This document shows, in pieces, positions 52,135 through 63,408 of a DNA stretch of 64,000 bases. Source of the stretch: Trifolium pratense (lineage: Eukaryota > Streptophyta > Magnoliopsida > Fabales > Fabaceae); the NCBI RefSeq assembly GCF_020283565.1, contig NC_060059.1, forward strand, positions 36,572,338-36,636,337. Reading direction: 5' to 3'. The notes under the pieces were generated by a model, which saw only the letters and a program-made list of their open reading frames with translations, did no database searches and was not told where the DNA came from. Numbering within the stretch: the first letter of the stretch is position 1; every line of letters begins with the position of its first letter. The position numbers and the translations under genes were made by a program.

Positions 52135-52358
52135 AAGACATATGACGGCGCTAGGTTAGGGATGGTTCAGATCTAGCTCTGATACCATGCAGAAATATGA
52201 TACAAGAGAAGTATATATAGAATACATAGGACAGTCCAGATCACAAGTCTAGCTTAAAAATATTCTAACTATAAATGCCTAGTTTTAAATATAGGAATGA
52301 CAGAAAAAGACTGCTAATTAATTTACAGAGTCCTAATTAGTTGTACACACAACTGTAC
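52135..52358 (-). mobile_element. copia-type LTR end with primer-binding site
   Basis: Read on the minus strand, an LTR-like stretch with TATATATAC and ending TTTCTGCA (52358 to about 52196) is followed by TGGTATCAGAGC, the initiator-Met primer site, then TAGATCTGAACC and an ATG. Only this end is present; no second LTR or polyprotein was seen. Confidence 0.7.
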
Positions 52359-52476
52359 AAAATAGAATTACACCAATTTTGTATTAATCTTCAATAGATA
52401 ATGAGTCACATTGGTTTTTCATTTTTGTGTAATTAACATGTCTTATGTGGAAACTTATTGTTTTTATTCTTGCAGG

Positions 52477-53119
52477 TCGTCAACGAGCTACTACTTCATC
52501 TATTTAGAGACACAAAGAGAGTTGTTAGAAAACGAATTTTGGGCTCACTTCTGTTCATTAGCTGATTTTAGAAAAAAAATTATTGATAACTTTGGTAAAT
52601 GTTTCTCAGAATAATGCATTTTAAGGGTTTAATTAAGGACGTATAAATTCTTTTGTCTTTTATTTGAAGCTAAGTATATGTCCATGTAAGTCTTCAGTTA
52701 CTTCTTGACCTTTTGGACTCATCCGACTTAGGGGAAGAATTGGACGGTGCTGCGGCCTTGTACACATTGGCCAACAGAGCTTCAAGATTGTATCAGGTTG
52801 ATTCTGCTCCTTCTGTTCCAATAACACAGGTAGGCTTAAGTGGATTTGTCTTCATCCTCACCATCTTACTGCCTAAAATTTAATAGAAAAAGATAAGTGT
52901 TTGGCAATTGGTTTCATAAGGAAATAAGAGGTTTTCATAAGGAGATAAGTGTTTGGCAATTGGTCTTCGAAATTAAGTTGCATAACTTAATAGCATTTTA
53001 TAATAATAATAGTTAGATAGATTGATAATAGATATATGATCATATTCTTGCAGGACAAATTTGGAACAAAGTTTAGTGACGATGGTATAGAATCAGATAT
53101 TGAAATTCTGGTTGAAGGT
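52477..53119 (+). pseudogene. Exon-like fragments of an unrecognised gene
   Basis: Three pieces look like plant exons. After TTATTCTTGCAG at 52476 one frame reads VVNELLLHLFRDTKRVVRKR before a stop. At 52728-52829 a frame reads DSSDLGEELDGAAALYTLAN and onward to SAPSVPITQ and a GTAGGC donor. After TATTCTTGCAG, 53054-53119 reads DKFGTKFSDDGIESDIEILV and a GTTAAT donor. They are in the same order and strand but do not join into an open reading frame that I can complete. I do not recognise the family. It may be a partial gene or a fragment moved by a transposon. Confidence 0.45.
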
Positions 53120-53260
53120 TAATATCCTCCTTCTTAAAATCGAAATTGTATTCTCTTAATTTTGTATTGTTGTTTGAGTTGATATGTGAAATTGACTTAG
53201 TAATCTATGTGTTCATAGAACGCAGTTGACTAAATCTTCAGATGTGTTCAGTATAATGCT

Positions 53261-53391
53261 CACAATGTATTATTATATATGTGTATGAATGTTCTAAATG
53301 CAATACAATATGCAATTGTGCCTATTATGTTTAATTAAGACTGTGTTATGTATGTTCTAAATGCAATACAATATGCAATAGTTGTTTTAAT
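53261..53391. repeat. 131-bp direct repeat, left copy
   Basis: It begins CACAATGTATTATTATATAT and ends GCAATAGTTGTTTTAAT. It is repeated almost exactly at 54447-54577. It contains ATGCAATACAATATGCAAT twice internally. Confidence 0.9.
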
Positions 53392-53518
53392 TTGATGAAA
53401 TCTCATTGCAGAGGAATTCCACATTTTTTAACAACTTGGTTGATTACCATATAATTAAACATATAATTATATGCAATACAAAACAGAGCAACTTGGTTGA
53501 TTACCATATAATTAATTT

Positions 53519-54231
53519 TTAACAACCAGTATAGCCTTCATACCCCCACTCGGTCCCATAAGAATTTCTAATTATCCAATATTTTTTTCCGTGAAGTTTA
53601 CCGAAACCTATAACTAAAACATAGTGTAAACCTCCTCCTGAATGAAGGTCAGACTCAGTCTGAAAAATACCATCGCCGGCTTTGTAGTTTTCAAATTCAT
53701 CCCCAACAACGATGACCACAACTATGGGTTGACGGTAAACTGCAGACTTCAACATCTTTTTCTGCAATTCTGGCAACAGTAGGGATATATTTGTATCCGG
53801 CAATAAATGTTTTCACAGCATTAGTACCTTGGGAGAGGGGATAATCCTTTTGCAACGAAACACCTCTTTCCATGATATATTTGTAAGCTCCCTCTGTATC
53901 ACCCATCTCAACATGGTCCAATAATTCTTGGACCGAAAGCTTCTCCAATATTCCTGTTTCCAATCTTTTTATTGCTTCCACAGCTGAAATAACACTATGT
54001 GCAACGCATGATGCTGCTAAGTATAAAAACAAATAAATAAATATATGTCAATATCTATTAAATATCATTTATTAAATAGTAAGTTAAAGTATAAAAACAA
54101 ATCATACGGCATTGCCCTTGATGATCAATATCTGTCATTGTGTAAAATGCACGCCAATCAACGTCTGCATTTAAGGTTTCAACATCAATGTCTTCAAATT
54201 CTTCACACGTTGTGCACAATGTCCTTCCCAC
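53519..54231 (-). pseudogene. Papain-type cysteine protease, truncated and frameshifted
   Basis: Exon 54231-54108 reads VDWRAFYTMTDIDHQGQC, the mature N-terminus of a papain-family protease (usual VDWR...KNQGQCGSCWAF). After a GT-AG intron, 54016-53519 continues ASCVAHSVISAVEAIKRLE with the active Cys present but the usual Trp-Ala-Phe changed. Then a frameshift near 53760 breaks the frame, and the other frame carries LHYVLVIGFGK (active His) and YWIIRNSYGTEWGYEGY (active Asn) before a stop. Signal peptide and inhibitor prodomain are missing. All three catalytic positions remain, but truncation and frameshift indicate a pseudogene. Confidence 0.85.
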
Positions 54232-54446
54232 CTGAATAATAACTACTACATATTTAGCAGCTACTATGAAGGTTAATTTAAAATCCTGTCAACAAAAATA
54301 AAATAAAAATGAAGGTTTAAAATTATAAAAGTTGCATTGTGTAAACAATGTTTAATTATGATGTATGGTTACTACCTACTATTACTAGGTTTTGTGTTGT
54401 ACACTATGTTTAATTATGAATAATGGTTACTGGGTTTGTATATGTC

Positions 54447-54577
54447 CACAATGTATTATTATATATGTGTATGAATTTTCTAAATGCAATACAATATGCA
54501 ATTGTGCCTATTATGTTTAATTAAGACTGTGTTATGTATGTTCTAAATGCAATACAATATGCAATAGTTGTTTTAAT
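54447..54577. repeat. 131-bp direct repeat, right copy
   Basis: Near-identical to 53261-53391; one visible change is GAATGTTC to GAATTTTC. Together the two copies bracket the protease remnant. Confidence 0.9.
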
Positions 54578-54744
54578 AAAGAAAAGATCATAAAATAAAG
54601 AAAAGAAAAGAACATTACGGTAAAAAAAAAAATAAAGAAAAGAACATAAAATTAACTTAAAGGAAATAAACAAACCAAACCAAAATATATGTAAACAAAT
54701 AAAAGAAAACCAAACCAAAATAGACAAAGGTTTTGAAAAATTGA

Positions 54745-54822
54745 GGAAACGCTAGAGTTGAACACAGGTCCCCTGTGTGACAAACTCATAAACCACCCAC
54801 TAAGCTAGCGCACAGACCTATG
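54745..54822 (-). mobile_element. Possible tRNA-derived SINE fragment
   Basis: On the minus strand, GCTAGCTTAGTGGGTGG (box A-like) precedes TGTGTTCAACTC (box B-like). It abuts the Tourist-like element. No target duplication seen. Confidence 0.35.
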
Positions 54823-54829
54823 TTAATTA

Positions 54830-55230
54830 GGCTCTGTTTGGTAACACAAATAAGCTAGCTTATAGCTTATTATATGAGCTTATAAGCTTGTTTCAAAAAA
54901 TTAGAGGTGTTTGGTAACAAGCTTTTTGTACTAGCTTATAGCTTTTTTTCAAATGCTATTTCAAGTAGCATTTGAGCTTATAGCTTATAGCTTTTTACAC
55001 TTTATTCCATTTTTACCCTTTAATTTAATAACTACCCACTCTAAAAAATAAACTACCCACTATCAATTATGTAATTTTATATTTAATAACCACTTTAAAA
55101 GCTAATTTTACCAAACACTTTAATTTCAATAAGCTAGCTTTTCAGCTATCAGCTATAAGCTAGCTTTTCAGCTATCAGCTAGCTTATCAGCTATCAGCTA
55201 GCTTATAGCTTATTTTTACCAAACGGACCC
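54830..55230. mobile_element. Tourist-like MITE, 401 bp
   Basis: The ends GGCTCTGTTTGGTAA and the complement of TTACCAAACGGACCC are flanked by TTA at 54827-54829 and 55231-55233. The inside is built from AGCTTATAGCT and ATCAGCTAGCTT repeats. Confidence 0.85.
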
Positions 55231-55538
55231 TTAATGCTTCATTAATATATAGTATATATAACTATTAAAATAACCTTTAAACTATTATTCATCATCTTCA
55301 ACCTCCGAACAACCAAAATCAAAAATTGTATTTTTCATTCTTGCACCAAATTGGACAAGTAAATATACCATTTTACTCAGAATTTCATGAGGATTATGAA
55401 TATACACAAAAATTTTATTAATTCTTACCCAAACATTCGAATTTTCAGATTAAAGTAACAACCTTAAAAAAAAAATATAGGTGCCGAGCCCGGGCACGTG
55501 CCAGGGCATGCCGGACGGTAGATTCGCCCCCTGCTTAT
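55231..55538. other. Spacer with a GC-rich element end
   Basis: AT-rich, except 55482-55530, where GGTGCCGAGCCCGGGCACG and GCCAGGGCATGCCGG form short GC-rich inverted motifs, probably the end of a small transposon. No gene. Confidence 0.35.
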
Positions 55539-55673
55539 ATGCGATAGTTTATTTAAAGCGGCGGAAGCACAAAATTCAACCAATTCATTCAAAACATAAA
55601 TTGAACAAATTACTTACCATTGGGAACTCAACAACCGAACAATAACAAACAAATTCAAGACATATCGAAACAA

Positions 55674-55861
55674 GCTCTAGATACCATGTTAACAAGGTTG
55701 AACATATTGAAACATAGAGAAAGAGAAAGACCCTTGAACTTAGGGTTTCAAATAGAATGAATAAAACATAGAAACACAATAGTTACAATAGCGTATATAA
55801 ACTAAAGATTTGAAAAGACCACACTACCCTTATAAAATAATATAATTACTATTATCTAACA
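55674..55861 (-). mobile_element. LTR with primer site, copy 1
   Basis: On the minus strand a 175-bp LTR-like unit (55861-55687) begins TGTTAGATAATAG and ends TTGTTAACA. It is followed by TGGTATCTAGAGC, a variant of the initiator-Met primer site. No second LTR is seen in this copy. Confidence 0.65.
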
Positions 55862-55890
55862 CTACCTTCATACAAATCTGATAACTTTCT

Positions 55891-56827
55891 TCAGAAAGAA
55901 CTTGAAGTAAATTTAAAGATGATCTTTGCAAACTCCAAACTCTCGTATCGTATTTCTTGTAATAGCTGAAACAAAGGTCGAATTCCACAAGCAGTCCTAC
56001 ATAAAAAATTCAATTAGTAATAAAAAGCATTTTAAACAATATTCAAATCAAGAGAAAAAAGTTCGAAGAAAAAAAACATATGTTGGATATCAACCCTCCT
56101 TTTTCTGTTTTAGTAGTTACAAGACTTGCAATAAACTCCAAAACCGAACAGAGAAGTTTAGTTGATCCATCACATGCTAGTCGGTCTTTATAAGTGTTTA
56201 AAAGACCACCAAGATACGATACAGTGGTGTTGATAAAACTGCCCATGTGTGGTTGTATAATGTATTCACCAACAGAAATTTAGATGACATTTGTTAAAAG
56301 TCGTGAAAATTTTACAAAAATAGATACTTAAATGTTAGACCATTATTATAAAATATAAGGTAATTTTAATTTCTTTGTTTAGTAGTAGTTTCTATCATTA
56401 AACTTTTTAAAATCATTTTTGAATAACACAGTTTGCAAAAAAAAAAAAAAAAATTTCAAATTACCTCAACAAGTATATATTTGAGAGCTGAAATACTCCA
56501 GTGAATGAGTTCCACGTTTGGTGAAGAAAGAAGCATCAAAAGAGCCGGTATAACTTCGTAATTTACCATACAATCCACATTGTGGTTTTCTGAAAAGAAG
56601 AAAAAAAGTAAAGTATGATACGTGTTAAAAAAATCTGACAAACAAAAAAAAATTATATAATACTTACTGTTAGCTACATAGACAATATCATCAATTGCAC
56701 TTTTGTAGTTCCGCAATGTACATATTTTATCAACATCACTGAGCTCTGATAAGTCCACCTTATCATTGAGCAATGAGACAGCCCTCGTAATTCTTCTGCT
56801 ATACATAGCTTCATAGTTGATATTCAT
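55891..56827 (-). pseudogene. Armadillo-repeat-like gene fragment, copy 1
   Basis: Exon-like pieces: 56827-56668 (MNINYEAMYSRRITRAVSLL...YKSAIDDIVYVAN), 56589-56465 (NYEVIPALLMLLSSPNVELI and SALKYILVE), 56238-56095 (INTTVSYLGGLLNTYKDRLA...KLLCSVLEFIASLV) and 55996-55891 (TACGIRPLFQLLQEIRYESL, then a stop). Leucine-rich helical spacing fits ARM repeats as in importin-alpha-like proteins. Phases agree between pieces 1 and 2 and between 3 and 4, but not between 2 and 3, so I read it as a pseudogene or incomplete gene. Confidence 0.6.
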
Positions 56828-56994
56828 TTGTGACGAACAAAGTATCTACAGAACGAAGTGCAACCACCACCACATAAGTGCATTTCTAATCATAAATTTA
56901 TGGGATTCAAATGTGACCCATATGATCAAACAAATACTCAAATGGAAAAAACTAACACCGACACTAACCTGTCAAAATAAGGAAGCTAGGGTGG

Positions 56995-57121
56995 TTTATG
57001 AGCTATTAATGGCTACCAAGAAGATCGAATCTAGCAGCAACTACCTGGGAAAAGCTTTGATAGAGAAAGGGTTCAAGCCGTGCAGGAGAATAATTCCACC
57101 AGAGCTTAACTTGGAAACTTA
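56995..57121 (+). pseudogene. Coding-like segment of unknown origin
   Basis: The frame reads VVYELLMATKKIESSSNYLG then ALIEKGFKPCRRIIPPELNL and stops. Codon composition is protein-like and less AT-rich than its surroundings. It sits in the 320-bp piece unique to duplication copy 1. I do not recognise it. Confidence 0.3.
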
Positions 57122-57235
57122 ATTCGCGGTATTCAGAAGGGCAAGGTTTATAAACGGTAATGTTCTCCAAATAAGGCGCAATGGAAACAGGCCAGCCACT
57201 TTTTAGCCCAACTTACTATTACTCATCTAAATCAA

Positions 57236-57252
57236 CCCCCCCCCCCCCCCCC
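57236..57252. repeat. Homopolymer run of 17 C
   Basis: Seventeen consecutive C at the end of duplication copy 1, where copies 2 and 3 have only six C. Such a run is unusual in this AT-rich sequence and could vary or be misassembled. Confidence 0.9.
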
Positions 57253-57259
57253 GAATATT

Positions 57260-57836
57260 GTTCATATAGGTGCGGGTACGGTACCGGTATCTGATATTGG
57301 TACCGGTACGTGGTACGACATTTTTAAAAAAACTAAGGTACGGGTATGCTTGTATACTTTTTTTTAATATAGTTATATAGTTAAAATAATAAAATTATAT
57401 TCTTAAAACAAATAATTAAAAATAAAAAATAGCAATCTTTAAAAATAGTTATATTGTGGTTTACACATTTAGGAAATTAGGAGTAGTAGTAAGACTATGC
57501 GGCTCTACTTTTAAAAATAAATAAAAAAGGAAGGAAACTGAATCGATTCTAATTTTAAACTAAAGTGAATATTTATTAAAAAAATAAACAAATAAAAAAA
57601 GAATAGGATTGAAAAGTGTTGAAAAAAAAATGAGAATAGTTTTTGATGAAATATGTACCACATGTGTACCGTGGGAGTACCACGCGTGTAACCCGGAAGT
57701 ACCACGCATGTACCCGCATGAAAAAACAAAAAAAAAAACTCGGCACGTTGAGGGTACGTACCGTGGGAGTACCATACGCGTACCAGTACCCGGTACGTAC
57801 CCAGTACAAACCAAAGAACCAATCAAGTACCCTTAC
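57260..57836. mobile_element. GTAC-rich element between duplication copies
   Basis: The left end has GGTACGGTACCGGTAT, GGTACCGGTACGTGGTAC. The right part has repeated TACCGTGGGAGTACCA, TACCACGCGTGTA, CAGTACCCGGTACGTACC. The middle is AT-rich. Related motifs face each other at the ends, as in a non-autonomous DNA transposon, but exact borders and a target duplication are not clear. Confidence 0.5.
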
Positions 57837-59203
57837 ATGCGATAGTTTATTTATAGCGGCGGAAGCACAAAATTCAACCAATTCATTCAAAACATAAATT
57901 GAACAAATTACTTACCATTGGGAACTCAACAACTGAACAATAATAAACAAATTCAAGACATATCGAAACAAGCTCTATATACCATGTTAACAAGGTTGAA
58001 CATATTGAAACATAGAGAAAGAGAAAGACCCTTGAACTTAGCGTTTCAAATAGAATGAACAAAACTTAGAAACACAATAGTTACAATAGCGTATATAAAC
58101 TAAAGATTTGAAAAGACCACACTACCCTTATAAAAAAATATAATTACTATTATCTAACACTACCTTCATACAAATCTGATAACTTTCTTCAGAAAGAACT
58201 TGAAGTAAATTTAAAGATGATCTTTGCAAACTCTCGTATTGTATTTCTTGTAACAGCTGAAACAAAGGTCGAATTCCACAAGCAGTCCTACATAAAAAAT
58301 TCAATTAGTAATAAAAAGCATTTTAAACAATATTCAAATCAAGAGAAAAAAGTTCGAAGTAAAAAAACATATGTTGGATATCAACCCTCCTTTTTCTGCT
58401 TTAGTAGTTACAAGAGTTGCAATAAACTCCAAGACTGAACATAAAAGTTTAGTTGATCCATCACATTCTAGTCGGTCTTTATAAGTGTTTAAAAGACCAC
58501 CAAGATACGATACAGTGGTGTTGATAAAACTGCCCATGTGTGGTTGTATAATGTATTCACCAACAAAAAATAGATGATATTTGTTAAAGTCGTGAAAATT
58601 TTACAAAAATAGATACTTAAATGTTAGACTATTATTATAAAATAATATGGCAATTTTAATTTCTTTGTTTAGTAGTAGTTTCTATCATTAAACTTTTTAA
58701 AAATCATTTTTGAATTACACAGTTTGCAAAAAAAAAAAAAAAAAAAAAAAACTATTTCAAATTACCTCAACAAGTATATATTTGAGAGCTGAAATACTCC
58801 AGTGAATGAGTTCCACGTTTGGTGAAGAAAGAAGCATCAAAAGAGCCGGTATAACTTCGTAATTTATCATCCAATCCACATTGTGGTTTTCTGAAAAGAA
58901 GAAAAGAAAGTAAGGTATTATACGTGTTAAAAAAATCTGACAAATAAAAAAAATTATGTAATACTTAGTGTTAGCTACATAGGCAATATCATCAATTGCA
59001 CTCTTGTAGTTCCGCAGAGTACATATTTTATCAACATCACTGAGCTATGATAACCCTCGTATTTTTTTCTAATATACATAGCTTCATAGTTGATATTCAT
59101 TTGTGAAGAACAAAGTATCTACAGAACGAAGTACAGCCACCACCACAAGCCGGCCCACTTTTTAGCCCAACTTACTTTTACTCAGCTAAATCAACCCCCC
59201 TCG
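57837..59203. repeat. Segmental duplication, copy 2
   Basis: Same order and orientation as 55539-57240 with small indels. It keeps the LTR and primer site (57985-58159 is the LTR, again 175 bp), the INTTVSYLGG and NYEVIPALL-type exons, but has a deletion at about 59047 that destroys the first ARM exon and lacks the 320-bp piece. Confidence 0.9.
58334..59100 (-). pseudogene. Armadillo-like fragment, copy 2
   Basis: Equivalent of copy 1, with INTTVSYLGGLLNTYKDRLE at 58529 and the PNVELIHWSISALKYILVE exon at 58770-58892. The first exon is cut by an internal deletion that removes the coding for KVDLSELSD, so this copy cannot be functional. Confidence 0.6.
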
Positions 59204-59586
59204 CTTTTGTTTATACTCCCTTTAGATAGATAGGAGTATTATTTATATATATGTTTGTCAATAAAGGGATTATGCATATCATTTGCATATTTTCACAAAA
59301 TAATCTGGTTGAACTTAAAAACAGATTGTGAACTTTGTAAAAAATATTTTGTTGAACTTAAAAACAGGTTGTCAACTTTGTAAAAAAAAAAAAAAGAAAT
59401 TGTGAATGTTGGTTTGAGTGGAATATTGATACTAGATGGACAGGTTGAAAGAATAGCAAGATCTCTTGTTCCTTTAACAAACTACAAAGACAAATAAGAA
59501 ATAAAAATATGATAGAAGAAGAGTTGATGTTGAAGATGATAACACAAAAAAGGCTCCTGTTTATCTTCAAGATTTGAGAGAGATAT
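58580..59586. repeat. About 1-kb tandem duplication, unit A
   Basis: It starts TTTGTTAAAGTCGTGAAAAT and ends CAAGATTTGAGAGAGATAT. Unit B at 59641-60636 is nearly identical by eye; differences are a shorter poly-A (about 14 versus 23) and a few substitutions. A 54-bp unique joint (59587-59640) lies between. Confidence 0.92.
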
Positions 59587-59640
59587 CTATGTCTTTTGTA
59601 GTTATCATCAACATTATTGTCAGTTAACTTGTGATGGAGA

Positions 59641-60636
59641 TTTGTTAAAGTCGTGAAAATTTTACAAAAATAGATACTTAAATGTTAGACTATTATTATA
59701 AAATAATATGGCAATTTTAATTTCTTTGTTTAGTAGTAGTTTCTATCATTAAACTTTTTAAAAATCATTTTTGAATTACACAGTTTGCAAAAAAAAAAAA
59801 AAACTATTTCAAATTACCTCAACAAGTATATATTTGAGAGCTGAAATACTCCAGTGAATGAGTTCCACGTTTGGTGAAGAAAGAAGCATCAAAAGAGCCG
59901 GTATAACTTCGTAATTTATCATCCAATCCACATTGTGGTTTTCTGAAAAGAAGAAAAGAAAGTAAGGTATTATACGTGTTAAAAAAATCTGACAAATAAA
60001 AAAAATTATGTAATACTTAGTGTTAGCTACATAGGCAATATCATCAATTGCACTCTTGTAGTTCCGCAGAGTACATATTTTATCAACATCACTGAGCTAT
60101 GATAACCCTCGTATTTTTTCTAATATACATAGCTTCATAGTTGATATTCATTTGTGAAGAACAAAGTATCTACAGAACGAAGTACAGCCACCACCACAAG
60201 CCGGCCCACTTTTTAGCCCAACTTACTTTTACTCAGCTAAATCAACCCCCCTCGCTTTTGTTTATACTCCCTTTAGATAGATAGGAGTATTATTTATATA
60301 TATGTTTGTCAATAAAGGGATTATGCATATCATTTGCATATTTTCACAAAATAATCTGGTTGAACTTAAAAACAGATTGTGAACTTTGTAAAAAATATTT
60401 TGTTGAACTTAAAAACAGGTTGTCAACTTTGTAAAAAAAAAAAAAGAAATTGTGAATGTTGGTTTGAGTGGAATATTGATACTAGATGGAGAGGTTGAAA
60501 GAATAGCAAGATCTCTTGTTCCTTTAACAAACTACAAAGACAAATAAGAAATAAAAATATGATAGAAGAAGAGTTGATGTTGAAGATGATAACACAAAAA
60601 AGGCTCTTGTTTATCATCAAGATTTGAGAGAGATAT
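59641..60636. repeat. About 1-kb tandem duplication, unit B
   Basis: A third copy of the ARM exon with PNVELIHWSI and of the deleted first exon, then the same downstream sequence with AACTTAAAAACAGATTGTG and AACTTAAAAACAGGTTGTC. Confidence 0.92.
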
Positions 60637-61897
<1,261 letters not shown>

Positions 61898-62069
61898 ATG
61901 CACGCTTGAAAAAGTGGGAGCACGTACATAATATGTTGAACAATTTACCATGATGGATGTTATTATATTATTCTTTTTGAGCACTTAAATACATGTTAAT
62001 GCACACTTGAAAAAGTGGAGCACGTACATAATATGTTGGAGGACGTACATAATATGTTGAACAATTTAC
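61898..62069. repeat. Direct repeat with CACGTACATAATATG units
   Basis: CTTGAAAAAGTGG, then AGCACGTACATAATATGTTG and AACAATTTAC occur at 61898-61948 and 62001-62069. The second copy has an extra GACGTACATAATATGTTG unit. Confidence 0.8.
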
Positions 62070-63408
62070 TTCTCTACCCTCACATAGAGGCATATGTCTT
62101 ATGCTGATGTGGCATGATGTTATACCAATGAAATTCATCCACATGTATTTAAGTTAAACATAATTAATTTTTTACCACAAAGTAATTTTGACTACTTTTA
62201 TTTTTAAATTAATTATATTTTAGGTATTATATATTCTATAAATTTACATTTTGGTCCTAATTGCTTCTAATTTATTTGCTTCTTCTTCCAATCGTTTTAC
62301 GGTATCCAACACAACTTTCTTCTGTGCATAAAAAAACTTTAAATTCATCTTCTCCCAATATTTGATTTTTTTTCCTTTCACTTTACAAAGAAGTTAAATA
62401 ATATTAATAAGTTTGTTTTGAAGACAAAAAAAGAAGAATGAATTTTAGTAGTTATTGGTTAACTAAGTGATTTAAGCATTAGATTTTATTAAGGCACACA
62501 CAAAACACACGAAGTGCTAAGGCCAACAGATCAAAAGTACTAAAAGAAACAAGCACTCCTGGATACAACTGATCCTAGCTAGAGACAAGGAATCACATGG
62601 TACACAAAATAAACAATAGCCAGAAAGAAAAAAAAAACGACAGGAGAGAAAGGCAAATCAGGAAGATACAAAAATTCATATTATTCAATCATTCAACAAT
62701 TATTCAATCACACAAACTGAACGGCAGGAAAAAGAAACACCGTAAATCTTTATATCAAACACATTAACATAACTTTAACGATTCAAATAGCAATTACAAA
62801 TCAGCCAATTGAATTAAATCAATCAACAAAGAGTGATTCCGATTTTGGAACAAATAAAAAATAAAAAATTGAATGAGCGAATTGATTCCGATTCGATTCT
62901 GGAACAAATAGAGAATAAAAAATAAAATCAATGTTACATAGACGAATGGAACAAACGTAGCAGATGATAGAGAAGTAATTCCGGAAGAGGTGAATGAGCA
63001 TTTGAAGGTTGAAGGAAAAAGAAGAAAAAGCGGCAATTGCAGAAGAGGAGAAACGACAACGGCGACGACAATTGCAGAAGAGAAGAAGCGGTGACGGCGA
63101 AGGAAGGATTTGGTTGCCAATGATAATAATGGAGAAAGAAACAATGATGATCGTGTAAAATTTATGGTTGAAGCTTGTGATGAAATTTGATGATAAAGTG
63201 ATGCTTTACACAAATAGCCTAAAATATAAATAAAGAAAATTAGTAACTTAAAATATAATTAATTGAAAATAAAAGTACTTAAAATTACTTTGTGGTAAAA
63301 TATTATTTATGTGAAACTTAGATACATGTGGATGAATTTCGTTGGTGCTACATCATGCCACATCAGCATAGGGCATATGCCCTCAATTTATATGAGAGTA
63401 GAGAAGTA
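62067..63408. mobile_element. Mutator-like element with about 170-bp inverted arms, 1.34 kb
   Basis: The left arm (62067-62235: TACTTCTCTAC, ATGCTGATGTGGCATGATGT, CCACATGTAT, TTACCACAAAGTAATTTT) is inverted in the right arm (63215-63408). Arms this long are typical of MULEs. The expected 9-bp target duplication is not visible at these borders. No transposase is present. Confidence 0.75.
62794..63213 (-). pseudogene. Possible captured gene 5' fragment inside the MULE
   Basis: An open frame of 139 codons begins near the right arm and reads FTRSSLFLSPLLSLATKSFL, RRHRFFSSAIVVAVVVSPLL. The Ser/Arg-rich start resembles an organelle transit peptide. GC content at 63000-63120 is higher than in the flanks. 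No family recognised; no obvious splice donor was proved. Confidence 0.35.

Larger units (their letters stand above)
55539..57240. repeat. Segmental duplication, copy 1
   Basis: From ATGCGATAGTTTATTTA to CAACTTACTATTACTC and AAATCAACCCCC, this block is repeated in the same orientation at 57837-59203. It contains a copia LTR with primer site and decayed armadillo exons. It carries about 320 bp (56874-57193) that copy 2 lacks. Confidence 0.9.

Noticed and set aside
57511..57897. Overlapping frames of about 100 codons over the GTAC-rich element
   Set aside because: Open only because of the repeated GTACC motifs; all frames on both strands are low complexity.
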